A stretch of 64,000 bases of DNA. Source: JASHPR01 sp963739645 (GTDB lineage Bacteria > Actinomycetota > Actinomycetes > Streptosporangiales > Streptosporangiaceae). The notes beneath the pieces are model-generated. The model ran no database searches. It was not told the DNA's origin and saw only the letters and a program-made list of their open reading frames with translations. Made by a program: the position numbers and the translations under genes. Positions 54,509-63,218 of this stretch are shown one piece after another. The stretch covers positions 153,318 to 217,317 of the forward strand of contig CAVUBM010000079.1 in assembly GCA_963739645.1 (NCBI GenBank), read 5' to 3'. The number at the start of each line of letters is the position of its first letter. Positions within the stretch are counted from its first letter, which is position 1.

Positions 54509-55340
54509 GCCGGTTTCCGGCGGCCCGGCACGCTCTACAGCCGGGCCACCCAGCACGCGCACTGTGGCTGCGCGTGCCTCAGGCAGGGCGGCCTCGGGCC
54601 GGGCGGCCTCTGCGCAAGCCCTGTGGCACTGGGCTTTCCGGCGCGCGTGCCCGGCGTATGTGGCGTAGCGGTTAATTCGCTCTAATGCCCCACGCTGTGC
54701 TTCTTTCTGGCCAAATCAGGCTTGGCTCCGCTATTTCATAGCTGCCTGTACCAACTGGCATTTTTAATGGGCCGACCGGGATATTAAGAAAGGTTGGCCG
54801 GCCAATGTCAACCACATGTGAGAGTGGCGCGTCACTGTTACGACAATGCAGCCGCCAGGCAAATGCCTGACTATGCATTATCACGTAGGTACCGATTTAG
54901 TCCGGTCAGCACATTGGCCCGGCTTGCCGGGCCTGCTGTCCGGGGGATGCGACCGAAGGAGCCACGGGGATGCTGAACGGCGACCAGGCGGTGCGGGCAG
55001 GCGGAGCCGCGGGCCCGGTGGCAGAACGGCCTGCTCATGGCGGGTGCGGACCGTCTGGGGCGCGGCAGAAAATGGCCGGTCCCCAGCCGGTCCGGGCACG
55101 CCAGATGCCTGGCCGAGCCCGGCCCCGGGTGACCGGAAATGACGGTCGTGCGATCTGTTTACTTGGTGTGATCGCATGACTACCCGTGGTAGCGTTTCCA
55201 GCACTGACTGGCAGGGCGGGATCTCATAGCGCAACAAATAGCCAGAGTTAGATCAATGCCGGAGCCGGCCCAAAATGCCTGACCGCCCAGGCCGCCACCA
55301 CAAAGGCAGCCGGAATGGCAACCACAGGAAGGGATCCAAC
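54509..55340. other. Long intergenic region upstream of the secreted-protein gene
   Basis: I see no gene. 54655-54900 is distinctly AT-rich for this genome and has a hairpin GGCCGACC...GGTTGGCC (54770-54799). Closer to the next gene lie two inverted repeats in the likely promoter zone (see 55149-55192). The length and low GC suggest several promoters or a foreign patch. Confidence 0.5.
55149..55192. promoter_or_regulatory. Two inverted repeats before the secreted-protein gene
   Basis: TGCGATC (55149-55155) pairs with GATCGCA (55170-55176), and CTACC-CGT-GGTAG (55180-55192) is a 13-bp dyad. Both lie 150-190 bp before the ATG and may be operator sites. Confidence 0.4.
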
Positions 55341-56060
55341 ATGCGAAACCGCTTTAAGCGGGCGAGCTACGCGGTGGCGGCCGGAGTGACCGTCGCCGCG
55401 ACGATCGGCCTGTCGGCCGTGGGCGCCAATGCCATGGCGAAGCCCAACGCGACGAACGCCTGCAGCTTCCACTGCACCGACGTGAGCTTCCAGAACCCGG
55501 GTCTGGGCGACATTCTCGCCTCCCACTCCGGTCTCTCGGTTGTGAACAACGTCGTGCGGCTGGTTCCGGGCAGCAACGGGAACTCGAAGTCGGACTTCAG
55601 CCGGATCAGCGTCGGCCACGTGGTCCCGCTGTACTGCACGCTGACCGGGCTCAGCGTCGACCCGGCCATCTTCACCAACAGCCAGTGCAAGCTGATGGTG
55701 CTCGCTGGCCTGGCCGGGGCAACGACCTTCCAGCTCGCGTTCAACCCGAACAACGGTGGCGACGAGACCCTGTGCGTCGGCTCCTGGGACAACGAGCCTC
55801 CGGTCTCCGGGTTCAAGCTGCGCCTGGAGGACTGCGGTGCCGCGGCTGACACCGTCCTGATCCGGAGCCCGAAGATCCCGGGTGGCAACACCGGCGTCGG
55901 TGACTGGCTGATCAACGGCGCCAGCGACAACTTCTCGACCCCGCTGGTCGCCACCTCCACCGGCAGCACCAACTCGCAGCCGACCTGGAGCACGGTGCGC
56001 CTCAATGGCCAGCACGCCATTGACACGCAGGAGACCCGCTTCTTCCCCGGCCCGTTCTAG
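55341..56060 (+). CDS. Secreted protein of unknown function
   Basis: 239 aa. ATG 55341 follows AGGAAGGG by 7 nt. A classical signal peptide (MRNRFKRASYAVAAGVTVAA, helix to about residue 30, ANA-MA cleavage region) precedes an all-beta-looking mature domain with paired Cys (ACSFHC; YCTLTG; SQCKL; ETLCVGSW; LEDCGAA), likely disulfides. I do not recognise a family. A strong ribosome-binding site, isolated promoter region and two downstream hairpins suggest high, independent expression. GC content and codon use look slightly lower than in its neighbours. Confidence 0.65.
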   Translation: MRNRFKRASYAVAAGVTVAATIGLSAVGANAMAKPNATNACSFHCTDVSFQNPGLGDILASHSGLSVVNNVVRLVPGSNGNSKSDFSRISVGHVVPLYCTLTGLSVDPAIFTNSQCKLMVLAGLAGATTFQLAFNPNNGGDETLCVGSWDNEPPVSGFKLRLEDCGAAADTVLIRSPKIPGGNTGVGDWLINGASDNFSTPLVATSTGSTNSQPTWSTVRLNGQHAIDTQETRFFPGPF

Positions 56061-56086
56061 AACTGGCCGGTAGCGGTAAGAGCGCC

Positions 56087-56122
56087 CGGGCCGGGGCTGC
56101 GGCGCAAGGCAGTCCCGGCCCG
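56087..56122 (+). terminator. Hairpin after the secreted-protein gene
   Basis: CGGGCCGGGGCTGC pairs with GCAGTCCCGGCCCG across an 8-nt loop, with one internal G-T position. It lies 27 bp after the stop. Confidence 0.65.
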
Positions 56123-56190
56123 GCACCATCAGCCGGCGACCGTGGTCCGGCCCCATCGGCCGGGCGCCCGGGAAGCCGGTAGATATCCGC

Positions 56191-56224
56191 GATGCCCCCT
56201 CCGCCACCTGGCGGAGGGGGCATC
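56191..56224. terminator. Perfect bidirectional hairpin
   Basis: GATGCCCCCTCCGCCA and TGGCGGAGGGGGCATC form a perfect 16-bp stem around CC. It ends one base before the stop of the minus-strand MFS gene, so it should terminate that gene and back up the plus-strand terminator at 56087. Confidence 0.8.
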
Positions 56225-56225
56225 G

Positions 56226-57560
56226 TCATGTGGTGCGCCCGCCGGCCTGGCGGGCGCGCCAGACCCCGCCGAGGATGCCGAGCGGGGCCACGGCCAGGCC
56301 GGTGATCGCCCAGGCCAGGCCGAACTGCTGGGCCAGGAACCCGACGGCCAGCGGCACCGCGCCCGCCAGCAGGGTCGAGGCGCTCGACAGCGACACCACG
56401 ACCCCGCTCTCGCCCGGCAGGCTGCGGTACAGCTGGGCCTGCAGCACGGGATACCACGGCGCGGTGACCACGGTCAGCAGGGCGAGGACGGCGAGCTTGG
56501 GCCCGAAGCCGGGCAGCAGCAGGAACCCGGGGTACAGCAGGGCGGCCGCGGCGGCGCTGGCCCGCAGCAGGCGCAGCCCGCTGACCCGCTCCAGGACCCG
56601 GATCAGCACGACATCCCCGGCCAGCCCGGCCCCGAGCCGGACGGCCACGGCCAGCGCCGCCTGCTCGGGCGTGGTGCGGACGACGTCGACCAGGTACAGG
56701 GCCAGGAACCCGGTGAGGATGTCGAGCAGCAGGTCAGACACCTGGAGCAGCGCCAGCCAGCGGGCTACCCCCGGCTGCCGGAGCGCGCGGCCGACCCGCC
56801 GCAACGCGGGGGCTCGGGCGTGCTCACCTACGCCGGGCTCACCCGCGCCGGGCTGGACCGATTCGGCCCGGGGCAGGTTGGGTGGTGCCGGGCCGGGCCG
56901 GAGGCCATTGTCCTGAGCCGGATCATGCTGCGCCGGGTTGGCCTGGTCAGGTGTTCCCACGGCACGCGGTGCCGCGGCCGGGGACCGCGGCGGGCCACGC
57001 CGAGCCAGGCCAACCCGGCGCAGCCGGCCAGGACCAGGTACGCCGCCCGCCAGCCGCCGCCGGCCGCGAGCACACCGGCCAGCAGGACCGGGCAGGCTAC
57101 CGCTCCCGCCGACCCGGCCAGATTCCACCGCGCCATGTGCTGCTCGTGGCGGCCAGGATCCGCGTCCATCAGCCCCGACTGGGTCAGGCTGACAAATGCC
57201 CCCGAGGCCGGGAAGAAGATCACGAAGGCGATCAGCAGGCCGGCGAACGACCGGGCCGCGGCCACGGCCGCCAGCGAGAGGATGAACACCACCCCGCCGG
57301 CCAGGACGGTCAGGCGGCGGGCGCGGCCGTGCCCGGCCAGAACGCCGACGGGAAGCTCCAGCAGGCTTCCCAGCAGCAGCGGCGCCGACGCCAGCAGGCC
57401 GATCTGCCCGTAGGTCAACCCCAGGTCGTGGCGGATCAGCGGCAGCGCCGCGTCCTTGGTGCCGTCGACCAGTTCATCGATGAACTCCACGGCGAGCGCC
57501 GCAGCGAGCACCGACGCCCCGGCCCGCGCGGGCCGGGTCTTCGGATATCCTCGGCTTCAC
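56226..57560 (-). CDS. MFS transporter, frameshifted
   Basis: The first half (VEFIDELVDGTKDAALPLIRHDLGLTYGQIGLLASAPLLLGSLLELPVGVLA, about six helices) and the second half (RWLALLQVSDLLLDILTGFLALYLVDVVR to FGLAWAITGLAVAPLGILGGVW) lie in two frames, joined near 56960 within a Pro/Arg-rich central loop. GTG 57560 has AGAGGA 6 nt upstream, but its frame joins the transporter only after another slip in the GC palindrome near 57525; otherwise the start is GTG 57511. Corrected length is about 430 aa, normal for MFS. The substrate is unknown. Confidence 0.78.
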
Positions 57561-57741
57561 CTCGTGTCCTCTTTCCTCGTCTCACCGGCAGGGCAAGACG
57601 GGGACGGAGGCCCACGGGCCGCCTGATCAGGTCACAGTCAAAGGAAACCCATGCCTGTGATGCTAGCGCGGCAGGTGGGGGCGACGGACCGGCCGGTAAA
57701 TGCGGTGCGCGAGGCCGGGCCGGCGCAGAACAATCGATGCC

Positions 57742-58389
57742 ATGACGTCGTCCCACTGGCCGCTGTCCGGCTTGCGCCTGCGGACCCCGCGGCTCGAGCT
57801 GCGCTGGCCCACGCTGGCCGACCTCGACGCGCTGGCCAGCCTGGCGGCCGAGGGCGTCCACGACCCGGCCGTGCAGCCGTTCATGGTTCCCTGGACCGAC
57901 GCGCCCGCCGAGGACCGCGCGCGGGGAACGCTGCAGTTTCACTGGTCCCAGTGGGGCTCGTGGGCGCCGTCCGACTGGAGCCTGAACCTGGTCGTCGACC
58001 TCGGAGGCACGATCGTCGGTACCCAGGGCATAGGCGCGAAGGACTTCGCCATCGTGCGCGAGGTGCACACCGGCTCCTGGGTCGGGCAGAAGTACCACGG
58101 CCAGGGCATCGGCACCGAGATGCGGGCCGCCGTGCTCGGCCTGGCCTTCGATGGCCTGAACGCCCGGTACGCGTGCTCGAGCGCGTTCGATGACAACGCC
58201 GCGTCGCTCGCTGTGTCCCGCAAGCTCGGCTACGCCGACGACGGGATCGAGTTCAACGTCGTCCGCGGCCGCGCGGTGACCACGCGCCGGCTGCGCCTGG
58301 ACCGCGACACCTGGGCGGCGCACCAGTCCGTGCCGGTCGAGATCGGCGGCCTGGAGCCGTGCCTGCCCAGCTTCGGCGCCACGGGCTGA
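57742..58389 (+). CDS. RimJ/RimL-type GNAT N-acetyltransferase
   Basis: 215 aa from ATG 57742. The N-terminus LRTPRLELRWPTLADLDALA is standard for RimJ/RimL proteins. The acetyl-CoA site is WVGQKYHGQGIGTEMRAAVLGLAF (Q-x-x-G-x-G) and ACSSAFDDNAASLAVSRKLGY is the conserved C-terminal strand-helix. It acetylates an amino group on a protein N-terminus or small molecule. Single gene, same strand as the intergenic region before it. Confidence 0.9.
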   Translation: MTSSHWPLSGLRLRTPRLELRWPTLADLDALASLAAEGVHDPAVQPFMVPWTDAPAEDRARGTLQFHWSQWGSWAPSDWSLNLVVDLGGTIVGTQGIGAKDFAIVREVHTGSWVGQKYHGQGIGTEMRAAVLGLAFDGLNARYACSSAFDDNAASLAVSRKLGYADDGIEFNVVRGRAVTTRRLRLDRDTWAAHQSVPVEIGGLEPCLPSFGATG

Positions 58390-58421
58390 GCCGGGCCGGC
58401 CAGCCGGGCCGCCGCTCGCGG

Positions 58422-59705
58422 TCAGCCGGCGGCGCTGAACTCCCGGAACGCGGTGTCGATCCGCTCCATCGTCTCCGCGACGTCGGCGCTGGTGTGCGCG
58501 GCCGACACGTACCAGATGCCGCGGCGCGCCACCCAGACCCCGTGGCCGATGAGCACGCTGGCGAGCCGCTCGTAGCGGCCCGGGTCGCCGCGGGCGAGCT
58601 CGTGATGCCTGGTGACCGGCTGGCCGGGCGGGGCGAAGCTGGCGTGGAAGGCCATGGGCAGGCCCTGCAGGTGCAGGCCGAGTCCGTGGGCCGCGGCGCA
58701 GGACCGGATCGCCCCCATGAGCGCGGTGCCGGTCTGGTCGACCTGCTGATGGACCGCGCCGCTGGCGAGTTCGTCAAGGGACGCCAGCACCGCGGCGGCG
58801 GCGATCGTGTTGCCGTTGAACGTGCCCGCGTGGGTGACCGCCCCGCTGGCCACGTCGGCGAACAGGTCCCGGCGCCCGGCCAGCGCCGCGCACGGCCAGC
58901 CCGCGGCCATGGCCTTGCCGTACACCGCGAGGTCCGGGTGCACCCCGTACCGCTCGGCCGCGCCGCCGAGCGCGACCCGGAAGCCGGTGATCGTCTCGTC
59001 GAAGATCAGCACGATGCCCCGCTGCCGGCAGGCCTGGCGCACCGCCTGCAGGTACCCGGGCTCGGGCACGATCGCCCCGGCGTTCAGCATCACCGGCTCC
59101 ATGATCACCGCGGCGAGCTCGTCGCCGTGATCCGCGATCGCGCGCTCGAACACCCCGGCGTCATTCCATTCGATCATGAGGACGTCACTCAGCGCCGACG
59201 CGAGCTGGCCCTTGCTGGCCGGCACGGCCGTGGTTCCCTCGTTGCGCGCGTAAATGTTGTCGAGCCACCCGTGATAATGCCCGACAAAGCGCATTACGCC
59301 ACTGCGACCGGTGACTGCCCGCGCTATGCGCACCGCCGCCTGCACCATTTCCGAGCTGGAACTGCCGAACCGCATGGTCTCGGCCCAGCCGAGCACGGCC
59401 AGCACTCGCTCGGCGGCCTCGATCTCCAGCGGGTGCGTGGCGGCGAAGGTGACGCCGTCGCGCTGGGCGGCGAGCACCCTCTCCAGCACCCGGGGCGGCG
59501 CGTGGCCGAGGAAGTTCGGGCCCTGGCCGAGCAGGTAGTCGAGGTACTCGGTGCCGTCCGCGTCCCACATGCGGCAGCCCGCGGCGCGCTCGATGATCAG
59601 GTGCGGGTTGAGCAGGCGGGTGTTGCTGCTCACCCCGCCGGCCAGGGCCTGCCGGGCACGGCGCTGCAGCGTCTGCTGCCGCAGGCTGACGTTCGCGCTG
59701 GCCAT
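58422..59705 (-). CDS. Class III aminotransferase, glutamate-1-semialdehyde aminomutase-like
   Basis: 427 aa from ATG 59705 (AGGAG 6 nt upstream). PLP-binding Lys ~264 is in LAVYGKAMAAGWPCAALAGRRD; LIFDETITGFR has the PLP-ring Asp, and YLDYLLGQGPNFLGHAPPRV and GSSSSEMVQAAVRIARAVTGR are GSAM-family motifs. It is unlikely to be the haem-pathway HemL, because the active-site wording differs and its neighbours are glyoxylate-pathway genes. It is divergent from hyi and may supply or consume hydroxypyruvate or another amino-sugar acid by transamination; the substrate is inferred. Confidence 0.82.
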   Translation of the reverse strand: MASANVSLRQQTLQRRARQALAGGVSSNTRLLNPHLIIERAAGCRMWDADGTEYLDYLLGQGPNFLGHAPPRVLERVLAAQRDGVTFAATHPLEIEAAERVLAVLGWAETMRFGSSSSEMVQAAVRIARAVTGRSGVMRFVGHYHGWLDNIYARNEGTTAVPASKGQLASALSDVLMIEWNDAGVFERAIADHGDELAAVIMEPVMLNAGAIVPEPGYLQAVRQACRQRGIVLIFDETITGFRVALGGAAERYGVHPDLAVYGKAMAAGWPCAALAGRRDLFADVASGAVTHAGTFNGNTIAAAAVLASLDELASGAVHQQVDQTGTALMGAIRSCAAAHGLGLHLQGLPMAFHASFAPPGQPVTRHHELARGDPGRYERLASVLIGHGVWVARRGIWYVSAAHTSADVAETMERIDTAFREFSAAG

Positions 59706-59865
59706 AAGGTGCTCCTGCACTCTTGCCTGCTGTCTGGCGGTACCGGAAGAGTCTGCTTTACTCGTTCGACATTGATCAAGAGCCCGGCAGCCTTCTACCG
59801 TGGCCAGCGGCTGACCACACCTGGGCTGGCCAGGCGCCGCGCCTGCGGCAGCAGAAAGGATGCTC

Positions 59866-60705
59866 ATGTCACCCGCGAGCTGGGGTCCGGTCGACGCCAA
59901 CATCTCCATCCTGTTCACCGAGCTGCCGATGCTGGACCGGCCCGCCGCCGCGCGCGAGGCCGGGTTCACCGCGATCGAGGCCTGGTGGCCCTTCGGGTCC
60001 GCGGTCCCCGGGGACGCGGAGGTCGACGGGTTCGAGCGCGCGGTGCGCGACGCCGGCGTCCAGCTCGTGTCCCTGAACGGCTTCGCCGGCGACATGGCCG
60101 CGGGCGAGCGCGGCATCGCCTCCTGGCCCGGCCGTCGGCAGGAGTTCCTGGACAACCTGGACGTGGTGATGGGCCTGGGCGGCCGGCTGGGCTGCCGCCG
60201 GTTCAACATGCTGTACGGCAACCGGGTCGACGGCGCCGACCCGGCCAGCCAGGATGAGCTGGCCGGGCAGAACCTCGCGGACGCGGCCCGGGCCGCGCAG
60301 CAGATCGGGGCCGCGATCGTGGTCGAGCCGCTCAGCGGCGCCCCGCAGTACCCGCTGCGCACCGCCGGCGATGTGATCGCCGTGCTGGACCGGCTGCCAC
60401 CGGACGCCGCCCCGGCCGCCCGGCTGCTGGCCGACGTCTACCACCTGTGCGTTAACGGCGAGGACGTCGCTGCGACACTGGACCGGGTGCACCCGCGGAT
60501 CGGCCACGTCCAGGTCGCTGACGCGCCCGGCCGGCACGAGCCGGGCACCGGCACGGCCGACCTCGATGGGTGGGTACGGCAGCTGCGCGAGCTCGGCTAC
60601 GACGGGTGGATCGGCCTGGAATACGCGCCGCTGGAGGACACAGTGACGGGACTGCGCCGCATGGGCCTGGACGGCGGGACCCCAGCTGCGACCCAGTCGG
60701 CCTGA
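59866..60705 (+). CDS. hyi: Hydroxypyruvate isomerase-like TIM-barrel protein
   Basis: 279 aa from ATG 59866, with AAAGGA 5 nt upstream. It interconverts hydroxypyruvate and tartronate semialdehyde. The family pattern is present: ANISILFTELPMLDRPAAAREAGFTAIEAWWPF, NGFAGDMAAGERG, VVEPLSG, LLADVYHLCVNGED, IGHVQVADAPGRHEPGTG and GYDGWIGLEYAP, with the metal-binding Glu, Asp, His and Glu. The reductase gene starts 17 nt later, so the two steps form one operon. Confidence 0.9.
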   Translation: MSPASWGPVDANISILFTELPMLDRPAAAREAGFTAIEAWWPFGSAVPGDAEVDGFERAVRDAGVQLVSLNGFAGDMAAGERGIASWPGRRQEFLDNLDVVMGLGGRLGCRRFNMLYGNRVDGADPASQDELAGQNLADAARAAQQIGAAIVVEPLSGAPQYPLRTAGDVIAVLDRLPPDAAPAARLLADVYHLCVNGEDVAATLDRVHPRIGHVQVADAPGRHEPGTGTADLDGWVRQLRELGYDGWIGLEYAPLEDTVTGLRRMGLDGGTPAATQSA

Positions 60706-60722
60706 GCGATGGGAGTCAACGG

Positions 60723-61613
60723 GTGACGAGTGTGCAGAAGGTGGCGTTCATCGGCCTGGGCATCATGGGCAGGCCCATGGCCGCCAACCTGGTCGAGGCG
60801 GGCTTCGACGTCGTTGGCCACTCCCGACGCCGGGTATCCGCCGACGCGCTGGTCACGGCCGGCGGCCGGTGGGCCGACAGCGTCGCCGACGCCGTCCAGG
60901 ACGCGGACGCGATCATCACCATGCTGCCGGACTCCCCGGACGTCGAGGCCGTCGCGCTCGGCCCGGACGGCGTCGTGAACAACGCCGCTGCAGATGCGCT
61001 CTACCTGGACATGAGCTCGATCCGGCCGGACGTGGCCCGCCAGGTGGCGGCGGCGGGTGCCGAGCGCGGCCTGCGCTGCCTCGACGCCCCGGTGAGCGGC
61101 GGCGAGCGCGGCGCGATCGACGGGACACTGTCGATCATGGTGGGCGGGGCGGCCGAGGACGTCGCGGCCGCCCGGCCGCTGCTGGACGTCATGGGCGCCA
61201 CGATCCTGCATGTCGGCCCCGCCGGGGCCGGCCAGACGGTCAAGGCCGCCAACCAGCTCATTGTGGCGGGCAACATCGCGCTGGTGGCCGAGGCCCTGGT
61301 CTTCCTCCAGGCCCAGGGCGTGGACGTGGAAGCCGCGGTCGAGGTGCTGCGCGGCGGCCTGGCCGGCAGCACGGTGCTCGACCGCAAGGCCGCCACCATG
61401 CTGGCGGGCGACTTCACTCCCGGCTTCCGCATCGAGCTGCACGACAAGGACCTGGCCATCTTCACCGCGAGCGCGCGTGAGGCTGGCGTGGTCACGCTGC
61501 TCGGCGGGCTGCTGGCCCAGCTGACCGGTGCGGCCCGCGCGCAGGGCGACGGCGGGCTCGACCACTCGGCGCTGATGCGGGTCGTCCAGCGGCTCTCCGG
61601 CAAGCTGCCGTGA
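60723..61613 (+). CDS. glxR: Tartronate-semialdehyde reductase (2-hydroxy-3-oxopropionate reductase)
   Basis: 296 aa of the 3-hydroxyisobutyrate dehydrogenase family. The Rossmann motif FIGLGIMGRPMAANLVEAG is at the N-terminus, the substrate loop DAPVSGGERGAIDGTLSIMVGG follows, and the catalytic Lys ~174 is in GQTVKAANQ. It reduces tartronate semialdehyde to glycerate with NAD(P)H, the step after Hyi. GTG 60723 is preceded by GGGAG; the longer upstream frame is shadow sequence from hyi. Confidence 0.9.
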   Translation: MTSVQKVAFIGLGIMGRPMAANLVEAGFDVVGHSRRRVSADALVTAGGRWADSVADAVQDADAIITMLPDSPDVEAVALGPDGVVNNAAADALYLDMSSIRPDVARQVAAAGAERGLRCLDAPVSGGERGAIDGTLSIMVGGAAEDVAAARPLLDVMGATILHVGPAGAGQTVKAANQLIVAGNIALVAEALVFLQAQGVDVEAAVEVLRGGLAGSTVLDRKAATMLAGDFTPGFRIELHDKDLAIFTASAREAGVVTLLGGLLAQLTGAARAQGDGGLDHSALMRVVQRLSGKLP

Positions 61614-61620
61614 CCCGTCG

Positions 61621-62634
61621 CTAGCGGGCCGGCGCCGGCGAGGTGAAGGCCAGGTCGACGATGTTGCCGGGCTCGAACAGGTTCATGAAGTCGTCCACCG
61701 CGGCCCGGCGGCTGTCCTGGCCGCGCCCCGGCAGGAAGAGGACCTCCTCGGCGCAGGCCGCGATGTCCTGGGCGGCCCACGCGTACCGGTAGTACCTGAG
61801 CAGGCCCTCGTCGGCCGCGGCCGCGCCGTAGCCCTCGAGGAAGCTCTCGGTGCGGTCGGGTGAGATGAGGCCATGGCCGATGCCGCGGATGACGAACATC
61901 AGGTCCCGCTCCTTAGGCGCGAGAATGGCCTCGTCCCAGTCCGCGACCCACAGCTGCCGTGAGCCGTCGACGAGCACGTTGAAGGTGTGCAGGTCGGCGT
62001 GACACAGGACCCGGGGGACGGCCAGGTGCCCGGACCGCTGCCCCAGCGCGTCGACCTGGCCGGTGACCTGGCGGATGGCGCCGATCCGGGCCCGCCAGGC
62101 CGCGGCCAGGTCGCGGGCCAGCCCATCGCCGGGATCCGGCGAGGTAAGCACCTGGTGCAGCCGGCCGAAGAGCCCGTACCGGGTGGGCCGGAACACCTCC
62201 CGGCCGACCAGGCCGCTCAGCTCCGGCGTCACCGGGGTTTGGTGGATCGTCCGCACGATGCTGCCGAACTCGCGCCACTGGCCCGCGGACAGCCCGGCCT
62301 CGGCGGCCGGGCGGCTCTCGATGAACGGGTAGAGCGCGAGCGCGAAGCGGCCGGCGGGGATCCAGGCCGCGCCGGTTCCGGCCCGCAGCGGCCCGAGCAC
62401 GCTGGGCACGCCGTGCCGCTGCAGGTAGGCCGGGACGTCCGCGCCCCTGGTGTCGTCCGCGGGGGAGCGGACCTTGAGGAAGTAGGAGCGCCCTGCCCTG
62501 TCCTGCACCCGGTAGGCCCACGACCCCGCGTCGTTCCCGACCGGCAGGAACTCCAGGCTGGCGGCCTCGACCCCGAAGCCCGTACGCAGCGCCTCGGCGA
62601 TCTGCGGTTCGGGCAGGTCGGGCGGCTCGAGCAT
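61621..62634 (-). CDS. APH-like phosphotransferase
   Basis: 337 aa. The kinase-like fold motifs of aminoglycoside phosphotransferase relatives are present: YFLKVRSP (ATP-site Lys), Brenner motif VLCHADLHTFNVLVD (catalytic Asp and Asn), and the metal-binding WVADWDEAILAP. ATG 62634 lies 10 nt after GGAGG; a start at 62661 would add nine residues. Such proteins phosphorylate small alcohols or amines and can give drug resistance, but the target is not evident. Convergent with glxR. Confidence 0.88.
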   Translation of the reverse strand: MLEPPDLPEPQIAEALRTGFGVEAASLEFLPVGNDAGSWAYRVQDRAGRSYFLKVRSPADDTRGADVPAYLQRHGVPSVLGPLRAGTGAAWIPAGRFALALYPFIESRPAAEAGLSAGQWREFGSIVRTIHQTPVTPELSGLVGREVFRPTRYGLFGRLHQVLTSPDPGDGLARDLAAAWRARIGAIRQVTGQVDALGQRSGHLAVPRVLCHADLHTFNVLVDGSRQLWVADWDEAILAPKERDLMFVIRGIGHGLISPDRTESFLEGYGAAAADEGLLRYYRYAWAAQDIAACAEEVLFLPGRGQDSRRAAVDDFMNLFEPGNIVDLAFTSPAPAR

Positions 62635-62726
62635 GTCGGTCTGTCCTCCGGGGAACGGCAACCCGTTGACCCTACGTTCCGCCGCCGGAACAGCGAACCG
62701 AATTTATGGTCGCGCCCTGACCGGGG

Positions 62727-63104
62727 TCAGGTCTCGATCCACAGGCAGAACGGGTGCCCGGCCGGATCGAGGTAGACGCGCACGTCATCCTGGGGCTGGT
62801 ACTCGGCGAGGACCGCGCCCGCGGCGACCGCGTGCGCCCCGGCCTCGCCGAGGTCGTCGACCTCGATGTCCAGGTGCATCATCATCTGCTGGTCGCCCGG
62901 CCCGGCGGGCCAGGCCGGCGGCACGTGGCCGGGCTCGGTCTGGAAGGACAGCGCGGCGCCGCCGCCGGGCGCGGTGAGCGCCACCCAGTCCGGCTCGTCC
63001 TGCCGCACGTCCCAGCCCAGGAGCCGGATGTAGAAGGCCGCCAGCTCCCTGGCGTCCGGTGCGCCGAGCACCGTGGCGGTCAGCGTCATCCGCGGCTGCG
63101 TCAT
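62727..63104 (-). CDS. VOC (glyoxalase/bleomycin-resistance) family protein
   Basis: 125 aa, one VOC unit pair: LTATVLGAPDARELAAFYIRLLGWDV then MMMHLDIEVDDLGEAGAHAVAAGAV and VYLDPAGHPFCLW. His and Glu residues at the usual metal positions are partly present. ATG 63104 has GAGGAG 8 nt upstream. Could be a metalloenzyme or a binding protein. A long inverted repeat lies 40 bp upstream. Confidence 0.9.
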   Translation of the reverse strand: MTQPRMTLTATVLGAPDARELAAFYIRLLGWDVRQDEPDWVALTAPGGGAALSFQTEPGHVPPAWPAGPGDQQMMMHLDIEVDDLGEAGAHAVAAGAVLAEYQPQDDVRVYLDPAGHPFCLWIET

Positions 63105-63143
63105 GTTGCGGTCTCCTCGGTGAGCCAGGGCGCTGCTCGCGCC

Positions 63144-63202
63144 GTCCGTGGTTGGACACAATGACCACCGCTCCCAGCGTGTCAAACGGTCCAACCACGG
63201 AC
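63144..63202. repeat. 14-bp inverted repeat with 31-nt spacer
   Basis: GTCCGTGGTTGGAC (63144-63157) and GTCCAACCACGGAC (63189-63202) are perfect complements. The repeat sits between the lipoprotein stop and the VOC start (both minus), so it may be a terminator for the first or an operator for the second. Confidence 0.6.
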
Positions 63203-63218
63203 CGGGAGGAGGGGGCGA

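Noticed and set aside
55275..55340. Upstream start for the secreted protein at 55275
   Set aside because: It would put a polar, basic 22-residue extension before the signal peptide; ATG 55341 has the better ribosome-binding site.
58422..60362. Extending the aminotransferase start upstream to 60362
   Set aside because: The added ~220 residues are antisense to hyi, have no homology look, and ATG 59705 has a good ribosome-binding site directly before the conserved N-terminus.
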